From Holosporales bacterium (GTDB lineage Bacteria; Pseudomonadota; Alphaproteobacteria; UBA3830; JAIRMZ01), in NCBI GenBank assembly GCA_031255325.1, contig JAIRST010000017.1, positions 1 through 33,538 of the forward strand: a stretch of 33,538 nucleotides of DNA. Reading direction: 5' to 3'. Position 1 is the stretch's first letter. The number at the start of each line of letters is the position of its first letter. This document shows positions 17,460 through 24,894 of the stretch, piece by piece. The translations under genes and the position numbers were made by a program. The notes under the pieces are model-generated. The model had not been told where the DNA came from. It did not search any database and saw only the letters and a program-made list of their open reading frames with translations.

Positions 17460-17994
17460 AGTCAAACAAAAAATGGAAGGGCCTGTGGAGACTTTAAGCA
17501 AAGAGTTTGCAGGGCTTCGTACAGGTAGAGCGCATCCTTCACTATTAGAGCCTCTTCTTGTAGAAGCCTATGGAAAGCGCCTTCCTCTTGGCCAGACGGC
17601 AACGGTAAGTATTTCTGGAACGCGTTGTTTGACCATCCAAGTATGGGATAAAACACTTGTGAAAGCTGTTGAAAAAGCTTTAAGTGTCTCGGAATTAAAG
17701 GTGAGTCCGATTACCGAAGGACAGACGTTGCGCATTACCTTACCGGAACTCAATGAAGAACGCCGCAAAGAGCTTTGCAAAATCGCTGGAAAATATGCTG
17801 AACAAGCCCGTATTTCTTTACGTACAATTCGACGTGACGGTATGGACAAAGTAAAACGCATGGAAAAGAACAAAGAAATTTCCGAAGATGAATGTAAACG
17901 GTACGAAACTGAAATTCAAAAATTGACAGATGTTGCCATTGTAAAAATTGATGCGTCATTGATGCAAAAAGAAAAAGAAATCATGACGTTGTAA
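17440..17994 (+). CDS. frr: Ribosome recycling factor
   Basis: This 184-residue factor works with EF-G to split ribosomes after termination. Its family motifs are FAGLRTGRAHPSLLEPLLVE near the N terminus, PLGQTATVSISGTRCLTIQV in the small beta domain, and the C-terminal helical hairpin with ISLRTIRRDGMDKVKR and EDECKRYETEIQKLTD. The ATG at 17440 is preceded by GAGAGG about 9 bases away and lies inside the end of pyrH, so expression is coupled. Length matches E. coli (185). It is the fourth gene of the operon. Confidence 0.97.
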   Translation: MNAWLAEVKQKMEGPVETLSKEFAGLRTGRAHPSLLEPLLVEAYGKRLPLGQTATVSISGTRCLTIQVWDKTLVKAVEKALSVSELKVSPITEGQTLRITLPELNEERRKELCKIAGKYAEQARISLRTIRRDGMDKVKRMEKNKEISEDECKRYETEIQKLTDVAIVKIDASLMQKEKEIMTL

Positions 17995-18014
17995 ATAAAA
18001 AAAGTCGAAAAATA

Positions 18015-18722
18015 ATGCTCAAATGTTCCTCTCTTCCTGTTCATGTCGCTTTTATCATGGATGGTAATCGTCGTTGGGCTCAGGCTCAAGGGATTCCTAA
18101 GATGTTTGGCCACCGTAAGGGGGTTGAGCGACTAAAGGATGTTTTGAACATGGCTATCGAAGCAGGTGTACGCTATGTAACGTTTTTTATGTTTTCCACA
18201 GAAAACTGGCAGCGTACCAAAGAGGAAGTCTCGTATCTTATGGATTTGTTCCGCGAGGCTTTACATAATGCCGTGCAAGAGCAGCATGAAAAAGGTGTTT
18301 GTGTACGCGCCATTGGGGATATGCGCAAATTTCCTGAAGATATTCAAAAGCTTAGCGTTGAAGCAGAAGAAAAAACGCGTAACAACACGACACTTCACGT
18401 ACAATTTGCCCTCAATTATGGGAGCCGTGCTGAAATTCTGCAGGCCGTACAAGCCGTTGCTCAGGACGCCCGCGAAGGAAAAATCGATCCGGAAAGCTTA
18501 ACCGAAGAAAACTTCGCCGCGCGTTTATTTACAGCTGGCATTCCAGATCCAGATCTGCTCATTCGTACAAGTGGGGAATTACGTCTTAGTAATTTTTTAT
18601 TGTGGCAGCTTGCTTACGCAGAATTTGTATTTGTTGATAAACATTGGCCAGCTTTTTCACGTGAAGATTTCCAACAAGCGCTCGATATATACGCATGTCG
18701 TCAGAGGCGGCATGGTCGATGA
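18015..18722 (+). CDS. uppS: Undecaprenyl diphosphate synthase (cis-prenyltransferase)
   Basis: This 235-residue peripheral membrane enzyme condenses isopentenyl diphosphate with farnesyl diphosphate to make C55-PP, the lipid carrier for peptidoglycan and LPS units. Catalytic Asp16 is in HVAFIMDGNRRWAQA, followed by KMFGHRKGVERLK, YVTFFMFSTENWQR and the C-terminal LLIRTSGELRLSNFLLWQLA signature. The product is a little shorter than the E. coli enzyme (253). The start has no clear Shine-Dalgarno and follows frr by 20 bases, and the end overlaps cdsA by 11 bases. Confidence 0.96.
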   Translation: MLKCSSLPVHVAFIMDGNRRWAQAQGIPKMFGHRKGVERLKDVLNMAIEAGVRYVTFFMFSTENWQRTKEEVSYLMDLFREALHNAVQEQHEKGVCVRAIGDMRKFPEDIQKLSVEAEEKTRNNTTLHVQFALNYGSRAEILQAVQAVAQDAREGKIDPESLTEENFAARLFTAGIPDPDLLIRTSGELRLSNFLLWQLAYAEFVFVDKHWPAFSREDFQQALDIYACRQRRHGR

Positions 18723-19368
18723 CCCTGCTCCTCAGAAGCGTGAGGGGCTTTTATGGCGTACGGTATCGGCTTGTATTCTTGTTATTTTCATTGTTCTGGT
18801 CCTTTCAGGGCCTGACTTTTTATTTTTTTTATTAGGCATAGGCGTTATTATACGTTCTGCTTATGAAGCGTTTTTTATTCTAGGTGACCGCAAAGGAAAA
18901 ACAGCTTTTTTATGCTGCGCCTTTTTCCTTCTTGTATGTCTTGGTACGGGATGCTCAATAGCTTTGCGCTACAAAGGAAGAGCAGTTTTTGCTTGGCTCG
19001 TCCTTGTTGTCAGTGCAGGAGACATTGGGGCGTACGGTATTGGCCGTATGATAGGGGGACCGAAGATTTTTCCCAAGACAAGCCCTCGAAAAACATGGAG
19101 CGGAAGTTTAGGCGGCTTAATATTTGCAATCTCAATCGGAAGCGCATGGAATCCCATTTCGGATCAGGTGAACGTCTCCGTTTTGGCAAGTGGTGTGGCT
19201 TTGTCTGGGCTGCTTGGAGACTATTTGGAGTCTTTTGTTAAACGACACTTAGGTCTCAAAGACTTTGGTTCTTTCATTCCTGGTCACGGCGGCCTCCTCG
19301 ACAGACTGGATAGCCTCCTTGTCGCAGCTCTCTTTTTATGGGGCGTGTTTTACCTCAAAGGCTTTTGA
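18712..19368 (+). CDS. cdsA: Phosphatidate cytidylyltransferase (CDP-diglyceride synthase)
   Basis: This 218-residue inner-membrane enzyme makes CDP-diacylglycerol from phosphatidate and CTP, feeding phosphatidylethanolamine and phosphatidylglycerol synthesis. The C-terminal CDS signature is complete: SFVKRHLGLKDFG followed by GHGGLLDRLDSLL. SAGDIGAYGIGRMIGG and KTSPRKTWSGSLGG are also conserved. The ATG at 18712 has AGAGG 5 bases upstream; the frame is open further up only inside uppS. It is shorter than E. coli CdsA (285), with fewer N-terminal membrane segments. It is the last gene of the cluster: the dxr, rseP and bamA genes that commonly follow are not here. Confidence 0.94.
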   Translation: MVDDPAPQKREGLLWRTVSACILVIFIVLVLSGPDFLFFLLGIGVIIRSAYEAFFILGDRKGKTAFLCCAFFLLVCLGTGCSIALRYKGRAVFAWLVLVVSAGDIGAYGIGRMIGGPKIFPKTSPRKTWSGSLGGLIFAISIGSAWNPISDQVNVSVLASGVALSGLLGDYLESFVKRHLGLKDFGSFIPGHGGLLDRLDSLLVAALFLWGVFYLKGF

Positions 19369-19605
19369 CATCCCCTTTTGCATCGCTATCAAATTTTTAA
19401 GATGGCCTTTTGTTTTCAAAATGTTTTATAAGGGAATATTTTAATCTATAGAAAATGTGTAAATAGAGATTGAGGTATTTTGTGGATATTCGAAGAATAG
19501 GTTATGTATTGAAAAGCTAAGTTTGGAAAAATAGGCTAAAAGAAAGGATTTTAAAGATAATTTAAGATGGATGTTGATCTTAGTATTGTTGGTTTATATT
19601 GAGCA
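19369..19605 (+). other. Non-coding gap after cdsA
   Basis: AT-rich sequence with no open frame, no strong hairpin and no recognisable remnant. It is the first part of a 594-base gap between cdsA and rplI; the second part holds a doubtful small frame and the rplI promoter. Confidence 0.4.
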
Positions 19606-19908
19606 ATGATACGGGCGATAGGCATATGGAGCAGACGAAACACTAGTATCATGCGGGAATTCGCTATTGATAATGGAAACATTTCTACAGGAGCCCTTAT
19701 TTCAACAATAACGGCGACACCCATTGGCGCTGGTTCGATGATATATTTCACCAATCGCTTCTTCTCTGGAGCTGTTTTAGGAATACTATCTACGGCGATT
19801 TTTGTTGTTCTCCACATGGAAAAATACATCGGATGTGGTGTTTTTATTATTTATTCAGCTTTCGGTGGTGTTATGGTATCAATTCTGTATGATATTGTAA
19901 CTTACTAG
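19606..19908 (+). CDS. Doubtful small membrane protein
   Basis: A 100-codon frame with two or three hydrophobic stretches (GAVLGILSTAIFVVLHME, GCGVFIIYSAFGGVMVSILY) sits in the gap between cdsA and rplI. No ribosome binding site precedes ATG 19606 or the later ATG at 19651, and I do not recognise a family. The opposite strand is also open here, as often happens by chance. It could be a decayed or very small inner-membrane protein. The rplI promoter overlaps its last codons, which argues slightly against a real gene. Confidence 0.25.
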   Translation: MIRAIGIWSRRNTSIMREFAIDNGNISTGALISTITATPIGAGSMIYFTNRFFSGAVLGILSTAIFVVLHMEKYIGCGVFIIYSAFGGVMVSILYDIVTY

Positions 19909-19923
19909 GATTATTCTTATAAC
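19895..19923 (+). promoter_or_regulatory. Predicted sigma70-type promoter of rplI
   Basis: -35 TTGTAA (19895-19900) and -10 TATAAC (19918-19923) are separated by exactly 17 bases, about 40 bases before rplI. It indicates that rplI is transcribed on its own rather than from an rpsF-rpsR operon. Confidence 0.5.
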
Positions 19924-19962
19924 TGTGTTTCCGTTGGATGCATAAAGACGAAGGGAAGAAAG

Positions 19963-20460
19963 ATGAAACAAGTACAAGTGATCCTTTTGCAAAAAGTGGG
20001 CAAGCTTGGAGGTATGGGAGATGTTGTTCACGTCAGATCAGGGTATGCGCGGAATCATTTGCTGCCTAAAAGGCTTGCGTTGCGTGCTACGGAAAAAGAA
20101 AGAGCTTATTTTGAACTACAAAAGGAGCATCTTGCCGCTGAGTATAAAGAGCATCAAGATGCTGCTCGTACTGCAGCAGCATCCCTTGAAGGAAGATGGA
20201 TTTCTATCGTGCGCCAAGCGAGTGAAAAAGGAAGCCTATATGGGTCTGTGACTTGTCGCGATATTGCCGAAGCTTTAGGAAATGGCGTAACGCGCAATCA
20301 AGTTTTGTTGGCGCAACCTATCAAAGATATAGGGGTGTCGCAGGTAGCCATCTCCCTACACGCAGAAGTTCAAGCGAATATTTTCGTAAATATAGCGCCT
20401 TCTACAGAAGAAGCTTCAGCACAACAAGAATACTATCAAAAAGAATCCATTCCACAATAA
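19963..20460 (+). CDS. rplI: 50S ribosomal protein L9
   Basis: This 165-residue protein binds 23S rRNA near the L1 stalk base and projects from the ribosome. The N-terminal domain is fully conserved: MKQVQVILLQKVGKLGGMGD, then VVHVRSGYARNHLLPKRLAL. A long connecting helix (residues 42-75, ERAYFELQKEHLAAEY) leads to a C-terminal domain with SEKGSLYGSVTCRDIAEAL. The ATG has GAAGGGAAGAA upstream. In most bacteria rplI follows rpsF and rpsR, but neither is adjacent here. A strong terminator lies 186 bases downstream. Confidence 0.96.
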   Translation: MKQVQVILLQKVGKLGGMGDVVHVRSGYARNHLLPKRLALRATEKERAYFELQKEHLAAEYKEHQDAARTAAASLEGRWISIVRQASEKGSLYGSVTCRDIAEALGNGVTRNQVLLAQPIKDIGVSQVAISLHAEVQANIFVNIAPSTEEASAQQEYYQKESIPQ

Positions 20461-20645
20461 AATACTCCCATCTAAAAGGGGAAGGAGGATAGAAAGATCT
20501 GAGTAATTTCCTTAAGAATGGAAAAATATTTTTCTCCAGATCTAAGTTAGCTAATGGGATCGGCGCCTATATCGGGCTTTGGAGGAATTGAAAGGAAAAT
20601 AGCCAATAAATGGCGCAAAAATCTGTAAAACTCTACGATTCTTTA

Positions 20646-20677
20646 AAGAGACCCCCTTTGTATAAGGAGGTCTCTTT
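20646..20677. terminator. Strong intrinsic terminator, likely bidirectional
   Basis: An eight-pair stem AAGAGACC/GGTCTCTT continues past one C/A mismatch into CCTT/AAGG around a five-base loop, and a T run follows on the plus strand. It lies between convergent rplI (+) and the histidine-rich gene (-, stop at 20715). The minus-strand side has TTTAAAG rather than a pure T run, so termination is probably best for rplI. Confidence 0.75.
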
Positions 20678-20714
20678 TTCGTCATGCTCGTGGTCAATGT
20701 TCCCAAAGCAAGCT

Positions 20715-21677
20715 TTAGCGTTTCTTGTTTGCGTGGTTCTTCTGATGATTCACATGACTTTTCTTAGCATTTCCATGATGTTGCTGTTCCCGATGTACAT
20801 TTGCATGCTGTGGATGTTGACCCACCGCGAAATGTGGATGTGACTGTTGTGCATTACCCCCATGCCGTTGAGCAACACCATGAGCTTTTGCAGCATTATT
20901 GTGATGCTTTATGGCCTCTTGATGATGTACTTGTGCACGATTGTGGTGCTGAATGGCCTCCATGTGATGGTGCACAGACTGATTATAGCTGTGCTGCGCA
21001 TGGTCATGGCGTCCATTATGCACATGATCGTGGTGTTCAGCCCGAGCCGTATGGTGGCGATTCATCGCTCCATGGTGAGCCCCCATTGTCTGGTGATGAA
21101 GCCCCATAGCATGATGATGATTCGCTTGATGCTCGTGATGATTCCCCATTTCACGGTGATGAGCACTTTGATGTTCATGATGCTGACGAGGATTTCCATG
21201 AGGGAGCGCTTGTGCATGGTGCGTATGCATATTTGCTTCGTTGTGATGAACACTAGCAAGATTTTGGTGATGTTCTGCAAGAGCATGATGCTCCTGAGCC
21301 GAATGATTATGAGAGGTACTTAGTGCTGCATGTGTCTCGGAAGCTTTTTGGTGCGCTGTCGCATGCATTGTGTGATCAGCAAGAGAAATGTGCGAAAAAG
21401 CGCTTGCTGATTTCACTAAAACGGCTGGTCTTTCGGTAGGAGTTGGCGTATGTACTCCTACTGGCGGAACTTTTCTTAACCCGGCTCGAGCTTCCTCAAG
21501 AGTCCTTGCTTTACCCGTTGGCACGATAGCTCTGCCTGTCGCAGCAGGGGCAGGAGCTATTCTCGGAGCTGGAGGCGCTGGTGGAGCAGGAGGCGTCATA
21601 GCATCGATGTGCAGTCCAGTAAAAGCACATGCTGAAAAAGCTGTCGCATATGACAATGTCTTCAAGAGATGTTTCAT
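20715..21677 (-). CDS. Secreted histidine-rich protein with 7-residue HH repeats
   Basis: I do not recognise this 320-residue protein as a named family. I chose the ATG at 21677 because AAGGAT lies 7 bases upstream and a signal peptide follows (MKHLLKTLSYATAFSACAFT, ending LHIDA). A Pro/Ala-rich linker (PPAPPAPPAPRIAPAPAATG) comes next. From about residue 110 histidines return every seven residues, usually as HH: HQKASET, HAALSTS, HNHSAQE, HHALAEH and so on. A proline-containing break (LPHGNPRQ) separates about 7 such units from about 16 more (HHEHQSA, HHREMGN, HHHAMGL, HHQTMGA). I count about 65 histidines, roughly one residue in five. The spacing would give a helix with a histidine stripe, suggesting metal or pH-dependent binding outside the cytoplasm; that is inference. 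The tail is Lys/His-rich (GNAKKSHVNHQKNHANKKR). Confidence 0.85.
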   Translation of the reverse strand: MKHLLKTLSYATAFSACAFTGLHIDAMTPPAPPAPPAPRIAPAPAATGRAIVPTGKARTLEEARAGLRKVPPVGVHTPTPTERPAVLVKSASAFSHISLADHTMHATAHQKASETHAALSTSHNHSAQEHHALAEHHQNLASVHHNEANMHTHHAQALPHGNPRQHHEHQSAHHREMGNHHEHQANHHHAMGLHHQTMGAHHGAMNRHHTARAEHHDHVHNGRHDHAQHSYNQSVHHHMEAIQHHNRAQVHHQEAIKHHNNAAKAHGVAQRHGGNAQQSHPHFAVGQHPQHANVHREQQHHGNAKKSHVNHQKNHANKKR

Positions 21678-21932
21678 TTTTCTATCCTTTATAAATACTG
21701 TGCTTTTATTAAAGACCATTTGCGTAAAGAAAACGTTAATTTTTCTGCAAAAAATTCCTTTTGAAGATTTTTAAAAAGAAAAACACTTCTAGATACAGCT
21801 TAACGCATGCTATATGTGCAAAAATTTCGGTAATAACAAAAGTACAAGATAAAGAAAAAAACTTAAGAAAGCTTAAAAGCCGTTACAGAGCATAGATCAA
21901 TAGACGAGCTCTTAAAAATTACCCTATAGCTT

Positions 21933-21964
21933 GGGGAGGGGAATTCCCCTCCCCTCCCCTCCCC
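21933..21964 (-). other. G-quadruplex motif within a 22-base palindrome, at the 3' end of the repeat-protein gene
   Basis: On the minus strand bases 21964-21946 give four GGGG runs separated by single A bases, the tightest form of the G4 motif. Bases 21933-21954 are a perfect 22-base palindrome (GGGGAGGGG, AATT core, CCCCTCCCC), so a hairpin and a quadruplex compete for the same bases. The stop codon of the minus-strand gene ends only 2 bases before it, so it lies in the mRNA 3' end. No T run follows directly, so ordinary intrinsic termination is not shown. Confidence 0.7.
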
Positions 21965-21966
21965 TT

Positions 21967-23703
21967 TTACTTTCGACGGCGCACATTATGACGAACATTC
22001 TGTTTGAACTGTTGATTAGATCTATATACAGCAAGTTGGTATGCTCGGTCATCCGATTGGACATATGGAGTTTTCTCAGTCATTTCAGGACCATACCATG
22101 TAAAAATCGTTCCATCTGGACGACGGAAAAGGCGTTTTGTATGATATTTATAAACTAAGAAGTCTCCTTCCCGACGAGGCTCTCCGATAAAATCATTGAC
22201 AGCTTTTTCTTCCTCTTCAGCATATGGTCGAATTTCTTCTCCAAGATGTATTTTAGGAACGCCATCTATAATGATACGCTTCCCTGCATCTTCAAAAAAC
22301 ACTATTTCCATAGAATAAGCAGCAAGTTTCGTATCATCATTTTTCCACTCTGCATGCTCGTATCGATGAGGGAAATATGCTTTGTAGTCAAGAATAGGCT
22401 CCCCTATTTTCATAAGAGCATTTTTATCAATAATAAACTCCCCCGTTTTCCCTCCATGAACAAGATGCCGGATGCCACTGAGATCAGCAAATGGTTGGCA
22501 CATTCCATAGGAAAAACCAAACTCAAACTCTTCTTGATTTTCATTCTTTCCGATCTGCCCACTTTCGTGATAATACATTCCGGGTATAGCATCATAAACA
22601 ATAGGGAAAGATTTTCTGATGACCTGAATAATGTGACATTCTTTTTCTTCTTCAAGAAAAACTTTCAAGCTGATAGAACAAACGCTTTCCTCATAATCTT
22701 TACTCACAATACGCGCCACCTCATACTGATGCGATCGAGGACATCCCATATTGGGAACACCTTTCTGTATAAGGACACGCGCTTTTCCTTTATAATGCGG
22801 TAATCCGCTGATATTCGCATACAAATCCTCTAATGGATACGAAACGTAGGCATCCATGTCATGCTTATAGATACCACGGATGCGTTCTCGCAGAAGGGGA
22901 AAGTTCTTCTCATACGTATTTCCTATAGGAACATCATTTTCATCAATATCAAAGCACGCTACACGCACAAGAGACCTTCCAACGATTTCAAAATCCGGGC
23001 TCAGCTCAGTTCTCATACTGATAGGACGCGTATCAGGATAAGGATTCCCTATAGCAATATGGTCATCTCCTAAAAAATTAGAAATAGCACTAAAATCTGC
23101 TATATCTTGAATAAGACGATAGAAAACGCCTCCCTCTCCTTTCCAACGACGTTCTGGGACTATTTTTGCAATAATAGGGATTTTCTTTTTTATAGTGCCA
23201 AGGAATATCTGCTCTTCGTCTTGAAGGAACACGTCAAGTTCAGCATTTGCGGCTTGCCCCATTCTGGATAGGTGTTTCAAGCTATAGTAATGAGGAAGTG
23301 GATCGCTTTTATCGATTACTTCTTCTTGTATTAATAAATGCGATTTCCCTCTATAGTGCGGAAGACCAGATATATTTGTAAAATAATTACTGATACGATA
23401 GGAAATGCCTCCTTGCATATCATGTTCGTAAAGCCCAGGAAGAGGCTCTTTTTTAATGGGGAACGCTTTGTAATAAGTATCCCCTTGATGCCTATCGTTA
23501 TCCACATCTTTAAAAGCCAATTTTATTATATTATTTTTCTCATCAAGATGATTAAAAACATCTGATAATTTAATGGTAGTTCTATTTTCCTGTGGGAATT
23601 TAATTGGGGCAGCATTTCCCTGTTTCAGTTTAAAAGGCCCTTCTTCCATTCCAAAAGCATACAAGCATGTACTACACATCAGCATGATAGGGAATATACG
23701 CAT
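21967..23703 (-). CDS. Secreted protein with tandem internal repeats, unknown function
   Basis: This is a 578-residue protein of no family I recognise. I start at the ATG at 23703, which has GAGG 6 bases upstream and opens with a signal peptide (MRIFPIMLMCSTCLYAFG). Internal repeats are plain. Residues 66-125 read DVDNDRHQGD, FPIKKEPLPGLYEHDM, FTNISGLPHYRGKSHLLIQ. Residues 251-313 read DIDENDVPIG, FPLLRERIRGIYKHDM, YANISGLPHYKGKARVLIQ. More diverged copies lie near 172-220 (PIIAKIVPERRW, ADFSAISNFLG) and 364-430 (SFPIVYDAIPGMYYHESG, FADLSGIRHLVHGGK). So a unit of about 95 residues, paired into 190-residue super-repeats, occurs about twice. The C terminus is basic (RHNVRRRK). It stands alone, divergent from a decayed secreted gene. 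Confidence 0.8.
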   Translation of the reverse strand: MRIFPIMLMCSTCLYAFGMEEGPFKLKQGNAAPIKFPQENRTTIKLSDVFNHLDEKNNIIKLAFKDVDNDRHQGDTYYKAFPIKKEPLPGLYEHDMQGGISYRISNYFTNISGLPHYRGKSHLLIQEEVIDKSDPLPHYYSLKHLSRMGQAANAELDVFLQDEEQIFLGTIKKKIPIIAKIVPERRWKGEGGVFYRLIQDIADFSAISNFLGDDHIAIGNPYPDTRPISMRTELSPDFEIVGRSLVRVACFDIDENDVPIGNTYEKNFPLLRERIRGIYKHDMDAYVSYPLEDLYANISGLPHYKGKARVLIQKGVPNMGCPRSHQYEVARIVSKDYEESVCSISLKVFLEEEKECHIIQVIRKSFPIVYDAIPGMYYHESGQIGKNENQEEFEFGFSYGMCQPFADLSGIRHLVHGGKTGEFIIDKNALMKIGEPILDYKAYFPHRYEHAEWKNDDTKLAAYSMEIVFFEDAGKRIIIDGVPKIHLGEEIRPYAEEEEKAVNDFIGEPRREGDFLVYKYHTKRLFRRPDGTIFTWYGPEMTEKTPYVQSDDRAYQLAVYRSNQQFKQNVRHNVRRRK

Positions 23704-23807
23704 TTCAACCTCATTTAAATTATTAACCAAATACAATTTATGGTTGCGCAGAATGTTATTTCTGTCAACTTATAGTTGTAAGTATTTGTATTTCTTGAAT
23801 TATTTTT

Positions 23808-24090
23808 ATGAAATTAATGGTCGCCGCATTAAATAATAATCCAGCTTATGCAATGGATGATGACTTTCCCCAGCAGTTGCAAGCGTTACATTCTACGCAA
23901 GATCCTGTACAGAGGGGGGTATCTCATTAATTCCTTCTTAAGCAATCCTAATGTACCACAAGACACATGAAATATGCCCGAGCAAGAATTTGCAGAACTA
24001 TCACTCGTTTGGGCAGGATCTACCTTTTTCTAAGGTTTTCAAGCTAATATACTAAAGCGAGATTTGTACCAATAAGTATCTAAAAATCAC
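23808..24090 (+). pseudogene. Decayed secreted-protein gene
   Basis: A 40-codon frame at 23808-23930 opens like a shortened signal peptide and mature start (KLMVAALNNNPAYAMDDDFP, then QQLQALHSTQ) and stops. About 40 bases on, coding-like text continues with in-frame stops: MPEQEFAELSLVWAGSTFF, stop, GFQANILKRDLYQ. I read this as one gene broken by stops and indels. I recognise no family, and there is no convincing ribosome binding site. It fills most of the gap between the repeat-protein gene and the cofE-like gene, and the rest shows nothing. Confidence 0.4.
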
Positions 24091-24130
24091 TTGCCTAAAA
24101 GCGATCACTGACAAGGAGCTCCTCTCTTTT

Positions 24131-24892
24131 CTATTCGAAAATAATTCCACCACCACCTTGTTGCCATGAGGCGTGCTCAAGTAGAGGAGCGTATAAATCT
24201 TCTTGTAACGTAATACGCAAAGTTTGCGTTTCTTCTTCTGTTGGGGGAGTATTCAGAAAGCGCATATAAGGAGCATCGCGGATAACAGTGATAGGAGTCT
24301 GCTCAGCACTTTCCCCCATCATAAGAACAGCCGCCGCCGCTAAGCCATCCAAAACGTTAACTGTTGTAACGCGAAGGGCATATCCCCAGATATCTGGAGC
24401 TCCGCGACAATCCCACAACGGATGAAAACCGCACCAAGCGATTCCTACACCCGTTACGCCCCAACGCAAAGGCCGTGTTTGACTGTCCGTAAGAATAACC
24501 CCCAGGTCTTTAAGATGATCACGCCGCCGTAAATGCGCCCAAATAGCTGCTGCCGCTTGTTGAGGGTGATATGGCCATAAAATATAATATTCCTGTGCAT
24601 TTGATTCATCGATACCAGCTGAAGCAATAAAGATACCTTCCTTAATTGTAATAGAGATAGCGTTAGGCCGTGATAATTCTTGTTCAATAAACCAATCCGC
24701 TTCCCTTTTGATAAGATCCTCTTTGCGAATCTTTAAGTTCTTTTCCACAACACGTCCCTGGCATAGAGCAACAACTTTCGATGTAATAGCTACCACATTC
24801 CTTTCAGCAAGAGGGGGTACATAGCGATCCAACAGCGCTAACAAATCTTCTTTGACCCCTATCTTGTGTGTTTTGTAAGAGATTACGTGCAT
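24131..24892 (-). CDS. CofE-type gamma-glutamate ligase (F420-0:glutamate ligase family)
   Basis: The protein has 253 residues. It shows the CofE/COG1478 pattern: NVVAITSKVVALCQGRVV (residues 32-49), then FIASAGIDESNAQEYYILWP, LGVILTDSQTRPLRWGVTGV and IAWCGFHPL, with a terminal Gly-rich QQGGGGIIF. CofE adds gamma-linked glutamate to coenzyme F420-0. In bacteria without F420, family members are usually annotated as putative folate gamma-glutamate ligases, and a chlamydial homologue (CT611) has been proposed to stand in for folylpolyglutamate synthase. No other F420 gene is present here, so a folate role is the more likely inference. It starts 2 bases after the lipoprotein gene stops, so the two are one transcript. 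Confidence 0.8.
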   Translation of the reverse strand: MHVISYKTHKIGVKEDLLALLDRYVPPLAERNVVAITSKVVALCQGRVVEKNLKIRKEDLIKREADWFIEQELSRPNAISITIKEGIFIASAGIDESNAQEYYILWPYHPQQAAAAIWAHLRRRDHLKDLGVILTDSQTRPLRWGVTGVGIAWCGFHPLWDCRGAPDIWGYALRVTTVNVLDGLAAAAVLMMGESAEQTPITVIRDAPYMRFLNTPPTEEETQTLRITLQEDLYAPLLEHASWQQGGGGIIFE

Positions 24893-24894
24893 GT

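Noticed and set aside
20847..21323. Long plus-strand frame (158 codons) opposite the histidine-rich gene
   Set aside because: Its Met/Val/Ile-rich text is the complement of CAT/CAC histidine codons; it has no ribosome binding site and no signal.
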